From assembly GCA_030706785.1 (NCBI GenBank), contig JAUZNW010000006.1:1-48135 (forward strand): DNA of 48,135 nucleotides, written 5' to 3'. Within the stretch, counting starts at the first letter, position 1. Every line of letters begins with the position of its first letter. The translations under genes and the position numbers were made by a program. The notes beneath the pieces are model-generated. The model saw only the letters and a list, made by a program, of their open reading frames with translations, was not told where the DNA came from and searched no databases. The DNA is from Bacteroidota bacterium. Lineage in GTDB: Bacteria > Bacteroidota > Bacteroidia > Bacteroidales > VadinHA17. Positions 8,475-17,251 of this stretch are shown here, in pieces.

Positions 8475-11293
8475 AAATCAATATGTCAGAAAATCAGCAC
8501 AAAAAATTGTTTTTACTGGATGCCTACGCGCTTATCTTCCGCTCGTATTACGCATTCATTAAAAATCCCAGGGTTACATCAAAAGGGATGAACACCTCTG
8601 CGGTTTTCGGATTCCTTCTGACCCTGAGGGAAGTCCTGCAGAAACAAAATCCGACACACATTGCGGTGGTCTTTGACACTCCTGAGCCAACCTTCAGGCA
8701 CAAAATGTACAAGGAATATAAAGGCACACGGGATGAAACTCCGGAGGATATCAAGGTTGCTGTTCCATATATCAAAAGGCTTCTGGATGCATATAAAATT
8801 CCGGTCATAGATTACCCGGGATATGAGGCTGATGATATAATCGGGACTCTCTCGAGGAAAGCCGCGAAAAAGGGCTTTGTAACCTACATGATGACCCCGG
8901 ATAAGGATTATGCCCAGCTGGTATCTGATAATATTTTCATGTTCAAGCCATCAAGGGCAGGGAATGAATCTGTCCGGTGGGGTATTGAGGATATTAAACG
9001 TGAATTCGCAGTCAAAGATCCGGTACAGGTTATTGACATACTTGCCCTGATGGGTGACACTGCCGATAATATTCCCGGAGCACCCGGAGTAGGACCTAAG
9101 ACTGCCATGAAGCTGATCTCGGAATACGGGTCCGTTGAGGAATTGTTTAAGAATACAGAGAGTCTCAAGGGAAAACTCAGGGAGACAATAGAAAACAATA
9201 AACAACTCATCGAACTTTCGAAGAGACTGGCAACCATTGAAATCAATGTGCCAATCGAGCTTAAGGAGGAGGAACTGGTTACAGAAGTTCCCGACAGGGA
9301 AAAGCTAAAAAAACTGTTCGAAGAGCTTGAATTCAGGACCATTGCAACTGATATCCTCCAGGAGATTGACAAGTCGGCAAAACCTCAGGAGGCTGAGGGA
9401 AGTGTGAAAGCTTCAGTTGAATCAGTTCAGGGGACACTCTTCTCAGGAGACGGTGAAGGTACAGGTTCCGCAACAGGTGAGATGAGAACCATCGACAATG
9501 TCCCCCATAAATATGTGATACTTGAAACAGAAAAGGAACTGAAGGAATTCATTGCCAGGGCATTGAAACTGACTGAGATCTGTTTCGACTCTGAAACCAC
9601 AAGCATAAATCCCCTCGGATCGGAGCTTGTGGCTCTTTCATTTTCCTGGGAGAAGGGAACCGGGTATCTGGTCCATTTCACCGAATCTCAGAATGAAGCC
9701 AGGAAAAAGCTTGAAATACTGAGGCCTCTCTTTGAGAATCCGTCTATCCTGAAAATCGGACAGAACATGAAATTCGATATACAGGTCCTCGGAAATTACG
9801 GCATGGAGGTAAAGGGCCCTCTTTTTGACACTATGATAGCCCATTACCTGCTGGAGCCCGATATGAGGCATAATATGAATCTTTTGTCAGAGTCATATCT
9901 GTCATACAGCCCGGTTCATATTGAAACGCTTATCGGTGAGAAGGGAGCGGATCAGAAGAACATGCGGCTGGTGCCTGTTGAAAAGATCAGGGAGTATGCG
10001 GTTGAGGATGCCGATGTAACCTATCAGCTTAAAAAAGTATTTGAACCAAGGCTGAAAGCAGAGAATCTGTCAGAGCTTTCAGAGAAGATCGAAATGCCCC
10101 TTATCAGGGTCCTGGCCGATATGGAGAGGACCGGTATAAAGCTTAATACCGATGACCTGAGAGTAATCTCAGCTGACCTCCGCAGGGAGGTCACCGGTCT
10201 TGAGAAAGAGATCTATGATCTTGCAGGAGAGGAATTCAATATCTCTTCTCCAAAACAGCTAGGTGATATCCTTTTTCTGAAGCTGAAGCTTGATGACAAG
10301 GCGAGGGTGACCAAAACAAACCAGTTCGTGACCAATGAGGAGATTCTCCAGCGGCTTACCTCGAGGCATCCAATTGTAGGCAAGGTCCTTGAATACAGGG
10401 GCCTGAAAAAGTTGTTATCCACATACCTTGAGCCCCTGCCCACTATGATTGATAAAAGGACAGGAAGAATCCATACCTCATTCCGACAGGCGGTAGCTGC
10501 AACCGGTAGGTTAAGCTCCGATAACCCCAACCTTCAGAATATACCCGTAAGGGATGAAAAGGGAAGGGAGATCAGGAAAGCATTTGTTCCGGAAGAAGGG
10601 AATATATTTCTGTCATGTGATTATTCACAGATTGAGCTTCGTCTTATAGCCTCCCTGAGCAAAGACAGGAACATGATTGATGATTTCCTTTCGGGCAATG
10701 ACATTCATGCTGCCACTGCTGCCAAGATCTTCGGAGTGGATATAAAGGATGTTACCAGGGAAATGCGGGGCAGGGCAAAGACAGCCAACTTTGGAATAAT
10801 CTACGGGATCTCATCCTTTGGTCTTTCAGAGCGGCTGGGAATCGGCAGGAAGGAGGCAAAGGACCTTATTGACGGATATTTCAATTCCTATCCGGGTGTT
10901 AAAAAGTATATGGAGGAAAGCATCAGGAAGGGGCGTGAACAGGGTTATGTGACTACATTGTTCGGCCGCAGGAGGTATTTGAGGGATATCCATTCACGGA
11001 ACCAGGTAGTGAGAGGAAATGCCGAACGCAACGCAATAAATGCCCCTCTGCAGGGAACGGCGGCAGATATAATAAAGATCGCCATGGTGAGGATCCATGA
11101 GAACATGAAAAACGGGAAATATGCTTCAAAAATGATCCTCCAGGTACATGACGAACTGATCTTTGAAGTGGTCCCTTCCGAGCTTGACAAGCTCAGGGAG
11201 ATGGTCATCCATGAAATGACACATGCTGCGGAACTGGAGGTTCCGCTGAAGGTTGACTATGGTACCGGAAAGAACTGGCTGGAGGCACATTGA
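8471..11293 (+). CDS. polA: DNA polymerase I
   Basis: A 940-residue family A polymerase with all three domains. The 5'-nuclease is at about residues 10-290, with TPDKDYAQL and the helix-hairpin-helix GAPGVGPKTA. The 3'-5' exonuclease is at about 350-530 and keeps its acidic residues: FDSETTS, GQNMKFD and YAVEDADVTY, so proofreading should be active. In the polymerase domain, motif A is DYSQIELRLIA, motif B RGRAKTANFGIIYG (Phe at the ddNTP-discriminating position) and motif C QVHDELIFE. It works in Okazaki fragment processing and repair. The ATG at 8471 overlaps the queD stop; a second ATG lies at 8483. Confidence 0.98.
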   Translation: MKINMSENQHKKLFLLDAYALIFRSYYAFIKNPRVTSKGMNTSAVFGFLLTLREVLQKQNPTHIAVVFDTPEPTFRHKMYKEYKGTRDETPEDIKVAVPYIKRLLDAYKIPVIDYPGYEADDIIGTLSRKAAKKGFVTYMMTPDKDYAQLVSDNIFMFKPSRAGNESVRWGIEDIKREFAVKDPVQVIDILALMGDTADNIPGAPGVGPKTAMKLISEYGSVEELFKNTESLKGKLRETIENNKQLIELSKRLATIEINVPIELKEEELVTEVPDREKLKKLFEELEFRTIATDILQEIDKSAKPQEAEGSVKASVESVQGTLFSGDGEGTGSATGEMRTIDNVPHKYVILETEKELKEFIARALKLTEICFDSETTSINPLGSELVALSFSWEKGTGYLVHFTESQNEARKKLEILRPLFENPSILKIGQNMKFDIQVLGNYGMEVKGPLFDTMIAHYLLEPDMRHNMNLLSESYLSYSPVHIETLIGEKGADQKNMRLVPVEKIREYAVEDADVTYQLKKVFEPRLKAENLSELSEKIEMPLIRVLADMERTGIKLNTDDLRVISADLRREVTGLEKEIYDLAGEEFNISSPKQLGDILFLKLKLDDKARVTKTNQFVTNEEILQRLTSRHPIVGKVLEYRGLKKLLSTYLEPLPTMIDKRTGRIHTSFRQAVAATGRLSSDNPNLQNIPVRDEKGREIRKAFVPEEGNIFLSCDYSQIELRLIASLSKDRNMIDDFLSGNDIHAATAAKIFGVDIKDVTREMRGRAKTANFGIIYGISSFGLSERLGIGRKEAKDLIDGYFNSYPGVKKYMEESIRKGREQGYVTTLFGRRRYLRDIHSRNQVVRGNAERNAINAPLQGTAADIIKIAMVRIHENMKNGKYASKMILQVHDELIFEVVPSELDKLREMVIHEMTHAAELEVPLKVDYGTGKNWLEAH

Positions 11294-11394
11294 TCAGGTT
11301 TACCCCTGCCCCTTAAAGCAGGTGGATTGGGAATAGAGCCCAGGGGAGCAAAACAAATGAAGGTGGGTAGAAATATTGTTAGTCTTTCATTATT

Positions 11395-11628
11395 ATGGAT
11401 ATTAACGTGATTTTCTTTGGCGTCCTGGGCGATATAGCAGGTACCTGTCAAAAGCATTATCAGGGCGTATCATCATTCGATGACTTGAGGCACAGGATAA
11501 TGGATGATTTCCCGGAAATTATGCATTACAATTTCAGGATATCGGTCAACAATGAAATCATAAATGAAGATCCGGTGCTAAGGGATGGCGACGAAATTGC
11601 ATATCTCCCTCCCTTCGCAGGAGGTTAA
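11395..11628 (+). CDS. moaD: Molybdopterin synthase small subunit (MoaD/ThiS family)
   Basis: A 77-residue ubiquitin-like sulfur carrier. It ends FAGG, the di-glycine tail that is adenylated and thiocarboxylated. The beta-grasp pattern is visible in INVIFFGVLGDIAG, VNNEIINE and DGDEIAYLPPFAGG. The neighbour 36 bases downstream is moaE, so it is assigned to molybdenum cofactor synthesis rather than thiamine. Activation needs an E1-like enzyme; the ThiF/MoeB-like gene at 37513-38289 is the only candidate in the window. Confidence 0.88.
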   Translation: MDINVIFFGVLGDIAGTCQKHYQGVSSFDDLRHRIMDDFPEIMHYNFRISVNNEIINEDPVLRDGDEIAYLPPFAGG

Positions 11629-11664
11629 TCATAATCCTTTTTACTGACCTAAAACCATTTCAGA

Positions 11665-12090
11665 ATGCAACTAGTCAACGGTCCTGTGCCTGATGGCACA
11701 ATCTCAGAACTGATTGCAAAAAGCGGAAAAAAGCCTGGATCTGCAGCCCATTCGCTCTTTATAGGCCGGGTCGCGAAAGACATGGAGGACGGAAAACCAA
11801 ATAAAGCTGTCGAATATGCTGCTGTTGAAGAGATGGTAATTTATGAAGCGGATAAAATACATAAGACCATCCTTTCGGAATTCCCTGACGTTGCATCAAT
11901 AGAGATAGTACATTCAAGAGGCACAGTGCCGGCAGGTGAAACCTATCTGTGTATAATCGTGTCCGCTCCTGACAGTCAGCATGCGATAAAAGCATGCACC
12001 AGGGCAATTGAACTGATCGGTCAGAAATTACCGGTTCTGCGGAAAGAAATACCGGAAATAGGTGCAGGGGAGACTGAAGTGACTTTGTGA
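11665..12090 (+). CDS. moaE: Molybdopterin synthase catalytic subunit
   Basis: A 141-residue MoaE, which with thiocarboxylated MoaD converts cyclic pyranopterin monophosphate to molybdopterin. Recognised by GSAAHSLFIGRVAKD near residues 29-43, YAAVEEMVIYEADK, VHSRGTVPAGETYLCIIVSA and the C-terminal Lys/Arg segment LRKEIPE at the active site. No moaA, moaC or moeA is in the window. Its TGA stop abuts the TGA stop of the convergent protease gene with no bases between; the junction reads TGATCA. Confidence 0.93.
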   Translation: MQLVNGPVPDGTISELIAKSGKKPGSAAHSLFIGRVAKDMEDGKPNKAVEYAAVEEMVIYEADKIHKTILSEFPDVASIEIVHSRGTVPAGETYLCIIVSAPDSQHAIKACTRAIELIGQKLPVLRKEIPEIGAGETEVTL

Positions 12091-13836
12091 TCAGACAGAT
12101 TCCTGGTCACTCATAAGGTCTTCCTTATCGCCTGCTTGCCCGGGCATACTCAATTCATGTGTAATAAGCACGGATCCCGATTTTCCCTGAAGTATTGAAT
12201 TATATTTTTCCTTGCTGTTCAGGATCTGAACCGCTTTAAGCACCTGGTCATCGGTTTTGATGGTATGTGCAATATATCCATCTTCATAGAAGAACCGGCC
12301 AACGATCTCATCTTCAAGAAGGCTTGTAATTTCACTCTTGAATGCCGTGAGATCCTGTTCGAGCGTGTGGTTCAGGTCTTTCTCAAGCTGCTGGAAGAGG
12401 TCCTTATGGACATCATAGTACTTTTCCTTCTTTGCGTTGGAAATCAGTTCCTCGAGAGATGCCTCAGTGACAGTCTGGTAGCTGAATTTCCGCTTTAAGA
12501 GGAAATCCCTGAAGTCTGAAAAATCCTGATCGGTGAATTTGAACTGATCTGCTGATTTGATTTCCGGATGCGACCAGTAATACTTGGTTGCATAGTCAAA
12601 TATATAATTGCGGAGGAAAAGCTCAGTTGTAATCTGGCTCAGAGATTCAGGTGTAACTTCGACATCGGGCGTGATCCCGCCGCCATCCTTTACGATCCTC
12701 CCGTTCCTGGTATGGAATTCAGATATAAGTGAGTCGGGAATGATGCCCACGCTTCCGTCTTCATTCGGATGAGTAAAATCGCGCGCCTGGATACACCTTC
12801 CGCTGGGGATGTAGTATTTCGCAGTGGTAACTTTCAGTTGTGTATTATAGCTCAGCGGACGTGTGATCTGGACCAGGCCTTTCCCGTACGATCTCTGACC
12901 AACAATAATACCCCTGTCGAGATCCTGAATCGCTCCGGCAACGATTTCCGACGCCGAAGCACTGCTTCTGTTTATAATGACTGCAAGCGGTATCTTATCG
13001 TCAACCGGCTGCCTCTCGGTTTTGAATTCCTCATCAAAATTCTTCACCTTCCCTTTTGTCGATACGATCTCATTTCCGGGATCCACAAACAGGTTGACTA
13101 TATTCACAGCTTCAGTCAGAAGCCCGCCGGGATTGCCACGCAGATCAAGCACTATCTGCTGAGGATTATGAGTTTTAAGAGCAACCAGGGCATTCCTGAC
13201 ATCGTCTGAACAATCCTGGGTAAAAGTGGTGAATCTGATATATCCTGTTTTGGAATCGAGCATGCCGTAGTACGGAACCGGAGGTACAGCAATCCTTTCA
13301 CGTTTCAGGTCAAATTCCTGTTCAACGCCGTTTCTCTCAATTGTAAGGCTTATCGGTGTTCCTGGATTTCCCTTCAGCTTTTCGCTAACCTGATCGGTAG
13401 CCAGGCCTTTCAGGGAAACACCGTCGACCTTTTTAAGGAGATCTCCGGGTCTGATCCCTGCCAGATCGGCCGGAAATCCTTTATACACAAGTGAAATGAC
13501 AACATAATCGCCGGCATCTCTTATCAATGAGCCGATACCGCCGTACTTACCGGTCGTCATGAAAGTAACTTCATCACCTTCCGATTCAGGGTAGAATACC
13601 GTGTATGGATCAAGTGTCTTGAGCATATCGTCTATGCCCGTTTTTACCATTTTGTCGGGATTAATTTCATCTACATAGAAAGTATTGAGTTCCCTGAACA
13701 GGGAGAAAAAGATGTCAAGGTTCTTGGCTATCCTGAAATCCCTCGTCTCCTGTGTTGATAGAAATGAAACACTTATTACTGCAGTTAAAAGGATAACTCC
13801 GACTACTACATATTTTACCGAACTCTTTTTCTTCAT
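12091..13836 (-). CDS. C-terminal processing protease (S41 family, PDZ)
   Basis: A periplasmic serine protease of about 581 residues anchored by one N-terminal membrane segment (about residues 7-25). The PDZ domain lies near 85-165 (GGIGSL, GIRPGDLLKKVDG). The S41 core follows, with LRGNPGGLLTEAV, the nucleophile segment NRSSASASEIVAGA, and Lys in GQRSYGKGLVQ, giving the Ser-Lys dyad. A C-terminal extension of about 180 residues is predicted helical and charged. The frame is open to 13902, but the ATG at 13836 (MKKKSS then the membrane segment) is the natural start. CtpA-type proteases trim exported proteins and peptidoglycan hydrolases. The neighbours rnpA and hemD are the usual ones in Bacteroidota. 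Confidence 0.93.
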   Translation of the reverse strand: MKKKSSVKYVVVGVILLTAVISVSFLSTQETRDFRIAKNLDIFFSLFRELNTFYVDEINPDKMVKTGIDDMLKTLDPYTVFYPESEGDEVTFMTTGKYGGIGSLIRDAGDYVVISLVYKGFPADLAGIRPGDLLKKVDGVSLKGLATDQVSEKLKGNPGTPISLTIERNGVEQEFDLKRERIAVPPVPYYGMLDSKTGYIRFTTFTQDCSDDVRNALVALKTHNPQQIVLDLRGNPGGLLTEAVNIVNLFVDPGNEIVSTKGKVKNFDEEFKTERQPVDDKIPLAVIINRSSASASEIVAGAIQDLDRGIIVGQRSYGKGLVQITRPLSYNTQLKVTTAKYYIPSGRCIQARDFTHPNEDGSVGIIPDSLISEFHTRNGRIVKDGGGITPDVEVTPESLSQITTELFLRNYIFDYATKYYWSHPEIKSADQFKFTDQDFSDFRDFLLKRKFSYQTVTEASLEELISNAKKEKYYDVHKDLFQQLEKDLNHTLEQDLTAFKSEITSLLEDEIVGRFFYEDGYIAHTIKTDDQVLKAVQILNSKEKYNSILQGKSGSVLITHELSMPGQAGDKEDLMSDQESV

Positions 13837-13920
13837 AAGAACTATATAATTGATAATTGGAATTGCAAAATTAGAAAGAAAATAGCCTGCTAATTCAAAC
13901 AACTGAAATTTAGACCAACT

Positions 13921-14331
13921 TTAACTTTTTTCGCGGACCTTCGTGATAGCATAACAAAGTATCCCGATTACCTCTATTACGGATTTTTCAACCTCATAGT
14001 ATTCCGGAACCACGCTTTGTCTGAAAAATAAAACGAAAGCTATTTTGGTATTTCCGGTTACAAGGCAATCATAAAGCATTTTTTTGTTCTTCCTGTAAGC
14101 TTCCCGTATGCGCCTTTTGATCAGGTTCCTGGTAACCGCATGTTTGAATGTTTTTTTCGGGACACTTATTGCGACCTGGACCGGCGAGGGTATATCAGAA
14201 CTGCAAATGATCCACGATGTCCGGAACAGTGAAGTGTAGAAAACGCTTCCGTTCTCGAATATGTCTTCAATCAGTCTGGCACTGCAGAGCCTTTCACGCT
14301 TGGTGAAAGTTTCCCTTTCGCCGTTATTCAT
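13921..14331 (-). CDS. rnpA: Ribonuclease P protein component
   Basis: A 136-residue basic protein that assists the RNase P RNA in maturing tRNA 5' ends. The RNR-type motif appears as TFKHAVTRNLIKRRIREAYR (about residues 74-93), and FTKRERLCSARLIEDIFENG is the typical N-terminus. A short hydrophobic C-terminus is usual for the phylum. It sits between hemD and the S41 protease rather than next to rpmH and dnaA. The RNase P RNA gene itself is not in this window. Confidence 0.95.
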   Translation of the reverse strand: MNNGERETFTKRERLCSARLIEDIFENGSVFYTSLFRTSWIICSSDIPSPVQVAISVPKKTFKHAVTRNLIKRRIREAYRKNKKMLYDCLVTGNTKIAFVLFFRQSVVPEYYEVEKSVIEVIGILCYAITKVREKS

Positions 14332-14406
14332 ATTGTGAATGCGTAGGCAAAAATATAAGGGCGATCCCGTTACATCAGGGATATATCGGAATTTCCAATA
14401 AATATT

Positions 14407-15159
14407 TTACTTGTTATTCCTGTTGTGCTCTTTCAGGAAATCATCGAGGGCCATTGTCATCGATGGTGCTTTCGGATTGGGTGCATTGATATCAAGTCTC
14501 AATCCTTCATTCTCGACCGCTGTGGCGGTGGTTGGCCCGAATGCAGCTATCTTGATATCCCCCTGGATGAAATCAGGAAAATTCTCCTTCAGCGATTTAA
14601 TACCTGAAGGGCTGTAGAAAACCAGGATATCGTAATTAAAGTCATTCAGATTGGTGAAATGACTGCTGATTGTCTTATAGAGGGTTCCGATCGAATATTT
14701 TATGTCATGCTTGTCGAGCATTTCAGGTATTTCTGTGTTGTGAGGCTCGGAGAGCGGAACAAAAAAGTTATCATCCTTATGCTTGATAATAAGGTCGATC
14801 AGATCCTGGAACCTGGCTTTTCCGTGGAAGATCTTGCGCTTCCTGTAAACAATGTATTTCTGCAGGTAGAAAGCTACATTCTCAGTAATACAGAAATACT
14901 TCATTGTATCGGGAACCATAATCCTCAGCTCATTGCAGATCCTGAAAAAATGATCGATCGCTGTCTTGCTGGTAAATATTACGGCAGTGAAATCAAGGAT
15001 ATTGATCTTCTGCTGACGGAAATCCTTAGCGTTGATGCCCTCAACCTGTACAAACGGTTTGAAATCAATCTTCAGGTTGTATTTTTTAGCCAGATCATAA
15101 TATGGAGATTTCGGATTGTTCGGCTCTGGTTGCGAAACAAGAATTTTCCTTATTTTCAA
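14407..15159 (-). CDS. hemD: Uroporphyrinogen-III synthase (divergent, Bacteroidota type)
   Basis: A 250-residue protein. KILVSQPEPNNPKSPYYDLA at the N-terminus, AVIFTSKTAIDHFF, and DILVFYSPSGIKSL followed by IAAFGPTTATAVEN match the two-domain HemD fold, which closes hydroxymethylbilane to uroporphyrinogen III. HemD is poorly conserved, so the call also leans on order: it lies between DUF4271 and rnpA, as in many Bacteroidota. The start is TTG at 15159: the homologue-like start KIRKILVSQP leaves no room for another codon and there is no nearby ATG. Confidence 0.82.
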   Translation of the reverse strand: MKIRKILVSQPEPNNPKSPYYDLAKKYNLKIDFKPFVQVEGINAKDFRQQKINILDFTAVIFTSKTAIDHFFRICNELRIMVPDTMKYFCITENVAFYLQKYIVYRKRKIFHGKARFQDLIDLIIKHKDDNFFVPLSEPHNTEIPEMLDKHDIKYSIGTLYKTISSHFTNLNDFNYDILVFYSPSGIKSLKENFPDFIQGDIKIAAFGPTTATAVENEGLRLDINAPNPKAPSMTMALDDFLKEHNRNNK

Positions 15160-15204
15160 TTCTTTACTGATTAAGTTTTACTCTATAAAGTAACACTTCC
15201 CATC

Positions 15205-16224
15205 TCAGGAAATGCCTGTGAAGTATTTCAGCAAAATTAAAACAGGCAAAATTTCCAGCGCACAAAGGTACAAAATCAAATATAAAATTGAAATATTCAA
15301 CTTTAGAAAAATTAAAAAGAGCCTTGCAACACGATATGCATAAAAGATTCCTAATACTGCGAGCCCGGCAATAAAATAGACCTGCGGAGGTAGGAATACA
15401 GTATAAAGCAGCAGAACAACCAGAACGAAAATAACATAGGAACTGAACCTGTATGACTGGTAGACATTGAACAGATATTCATTGAAAGCTTCCTGCTTTC
15501 CGCTGAGATTACCTGCGGCCACGCATATAAAATGTCTGGAAGTGATTCCGAAAATAACCAATCCGAGAGCAAGAAGCATAAAGACAAAATGCGGTATGCC
15601 TGAAGGGATGAAATCGTAAAATGCAGCTGCACAATACCCGAAAAGTCCCAGCACCATAAATGATATGAAGTTAAGGACGGTTGACTGCCATGTGAACACC
15701 GAGCTCATATCACGTGCCACAGTTTCGTTAATACCCCGGAACATCAGGAATCTTGCCATCTCGGGAAGCATAGTTCTCGTTTTTGACCGCACAATCATAA
15801 AAAGATATGCCGCCAGGAACACTATCCCAAGTATCCAGTCAAAGTGCAGCGGCCTTTCAGAGAGCATCCTTCCATCCCTGAGATCCCTGATGATGGCAAG
15901 CCTCGGGCCCTGGCTGACCTGTGCTGTCTTACCCGCAAGCTGGCTGGGAAACTGACCTGCAGGATATTTTATCAGATTCCTCAGAAACTCTGAATTACTG
16001 TAAAATGAGACATCGGCAATGCTGTTCCGCTGGCAGACTGAAGTTGTATCTGTAATAACTACTTCAGGGATCTGGATCTTCTTCTTTCTTAATGCTTCGG
16101 CTTTAAGATATGCCGGAGTCTCATCTAGTTTCCGGAACACTGAGTCGGAAATGAGCTTGTCAGTGTTGATACGGATAACAAGCTTTGGCTTAATGGTGTC
16201 CTGTAGAATGTAGCCTGTTACCAT
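15205..16224 (-). CDS. DUF4271 membrane protein
   Basis: A 339-residue integral membrane protein. Residues 1-125 are largely soluble, and about seven hydrophobic segments follow between residues 128 and 335. The pattern and the place directly upstream of hemD match the Bacteroidota family DUF4271. Its function is not known; conserved linkage to hemD and rnpA is the only functional hint. The ATG at 16224 is used. It ends 46 bases before the hemD start, so co-transcription is likely. Confidence 0.8.
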   Translation of the reverse strand: MVTGYILQDTIKPKLVIRINTDKLISDSVFRKLDETPAYLKAEALRKKKIQIPEVVITDTTSVCQRNSIADVSFYSNSEFLRNLIKYPAGQFPSQLAGKTAQVSQGPRLAIIRDLRDGRMLSERPLHFDWILGIVFLAAYLFMIVRSKTRTMLPEMARFLMFRGINETVARDMSSVFTWQSTVLNFISFMVLGLFGYCAAAFYDFIPSGIPHFVFMLLALGLVIFGITSRHFICVAAGNLSGKQEAFNEYLFNVYQSYRFSSYVIFVLVVLLLYTVFLPPQVYFIAGLAVLGIFYAYRVARLFLIFLKLNISILYLILYLCALEILPVLILLKYFTGIS

Positions 16225-16301
16225 AAACTTTTCTGCAGATCAGTCAACAAAAATAGTGATAAAAAAAGAGAAACAAGGAAATCAATGCTGAACGGAAAGG
16301 A

Positions 16302-17174
16302 TCAGAAATATTCGTTGCAGGTTCCGGAGATATCAGCAAGAATATTGTTTGCCAGCCTGCTTGCCCCGATCCTGAAGAGAGTATTTGGGAGCCATTCATC
16401 GCCAAGGCAGCTTTTAACTATATGGTAATAGGTCAGGGCATCATGGGTTTTAACAATCCCTCCCGCTGCCTTGAAGCCTACCCTGATACCTGTTTCCGAG
16501 TAGAAATTGCTGATGGCCTGACACATTATAAAAGCTGCTTCGGGAGTCGCTGAAACAGGAGTCTTCCCGGTGGATGTCTTTATGAAATCGGCGCCTGCAT
16601 CCATTGCTATCATCGATGCCTTAAATATCTGCTCGTAATCACCAAGCAAGCCGGATTCGACAATAACTTTCAGATGTTTTTCTCCCAGTGCTTCCTTTAC
16701 TTCACGGATCTCATCGGCAACCATTGCAAAATCATTTACCATGAATGCGCCCACAGGCATAACAATATCAATTTCATCCGCACCGGCCTCAACAGCCATC
16801 TTGCATTCTGCAACCTTGATACTTCTGAAGGTCTGTGAAGAAGGGAATGCTCCTGCCACAGCTGCTATCCTGACAGATTTGACAGTCAGTTTCTCCTTGA
16901 CAACCGGCACGAAATTGGGATAAACGCATATAGCGGCAACATTGGGGATATTTGAAAATCTCCCGGAAAAGCTGTTGACCTTACCTGTAAGGTGAAGTAT
17001 CTGACTTTTATTATCAGTGGTGTTCAGGCTGGTCAGGTCTATAACATTCAGTATATTCATGAGAAGATGCTTATCGGGGGCTGCAGATGCGACGACCTCA
17101 ACCTTTTTGAGACCTTTTTTTATTTCTGCCTCCGACGGGCACGATTTTATAAGTTTTTGATACAGCTTTGTCAT
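16302..17174 (-). CDS. deoC: Deoxyribose-phosphate aldolase
   Basis: A 290-residue class I aldolase that splits 2-deoxyribose-5-phosphate into glyceraldehyde-3-phosphate and acetaldehyde in deoxynucleoside breakdown. The Schiff-base Lys is in DFIKTSTGKTPVSATPEA. The second conserved Lys is in VGFKAAGGI, and the acidic residues are in GADEIDIVMPVGAF. It is about 40 residues longer than E. coli-like short forms, mainly at the N-terminus. The ATG at 17174 is used. No other deo gene is near. Confidence 0.95.
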   Translation of the reverse strand: MTKLYQKLIKSCPSEAEIKKGLKKVEVVASAAPDKHLLMNILNVIDLTSLNTTDNKSQILHLTGKVNSFSGRFSNIPNVAAICVYPNFVPVVKEKLTVKSVRIAAVAGAFPSSQTFRSIKVAECKMAVEAGADEIDIVMPVGAFMVNDFAMVADEIREVKEALGEKHLKVIVESGLLGDYEQIFKASMIAMDAGADFIKTSTGKTPVSATPEAAFIMCQAISNFYSETGIRVGFKAAGGIVKTHDALTYYHIVKSCLGDEWLPNTLFRIGASRLANNILADISGTCNEYF

Positions 17175-17251
17175 ACAGCTTTCCTCGATTCTTTAGAAGT
17201 TAATAAGGTAAAAGAACGGGTTCAATATAATGCTTTTTGTCAAAAAACAAG

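Noticed and set aside
14659-15174. Plus-strand open frame of 171 codons
   Set aside because: It overlaps hemD on the opposite strand in full; hemD has recognisable motifs and conserved neighbours.
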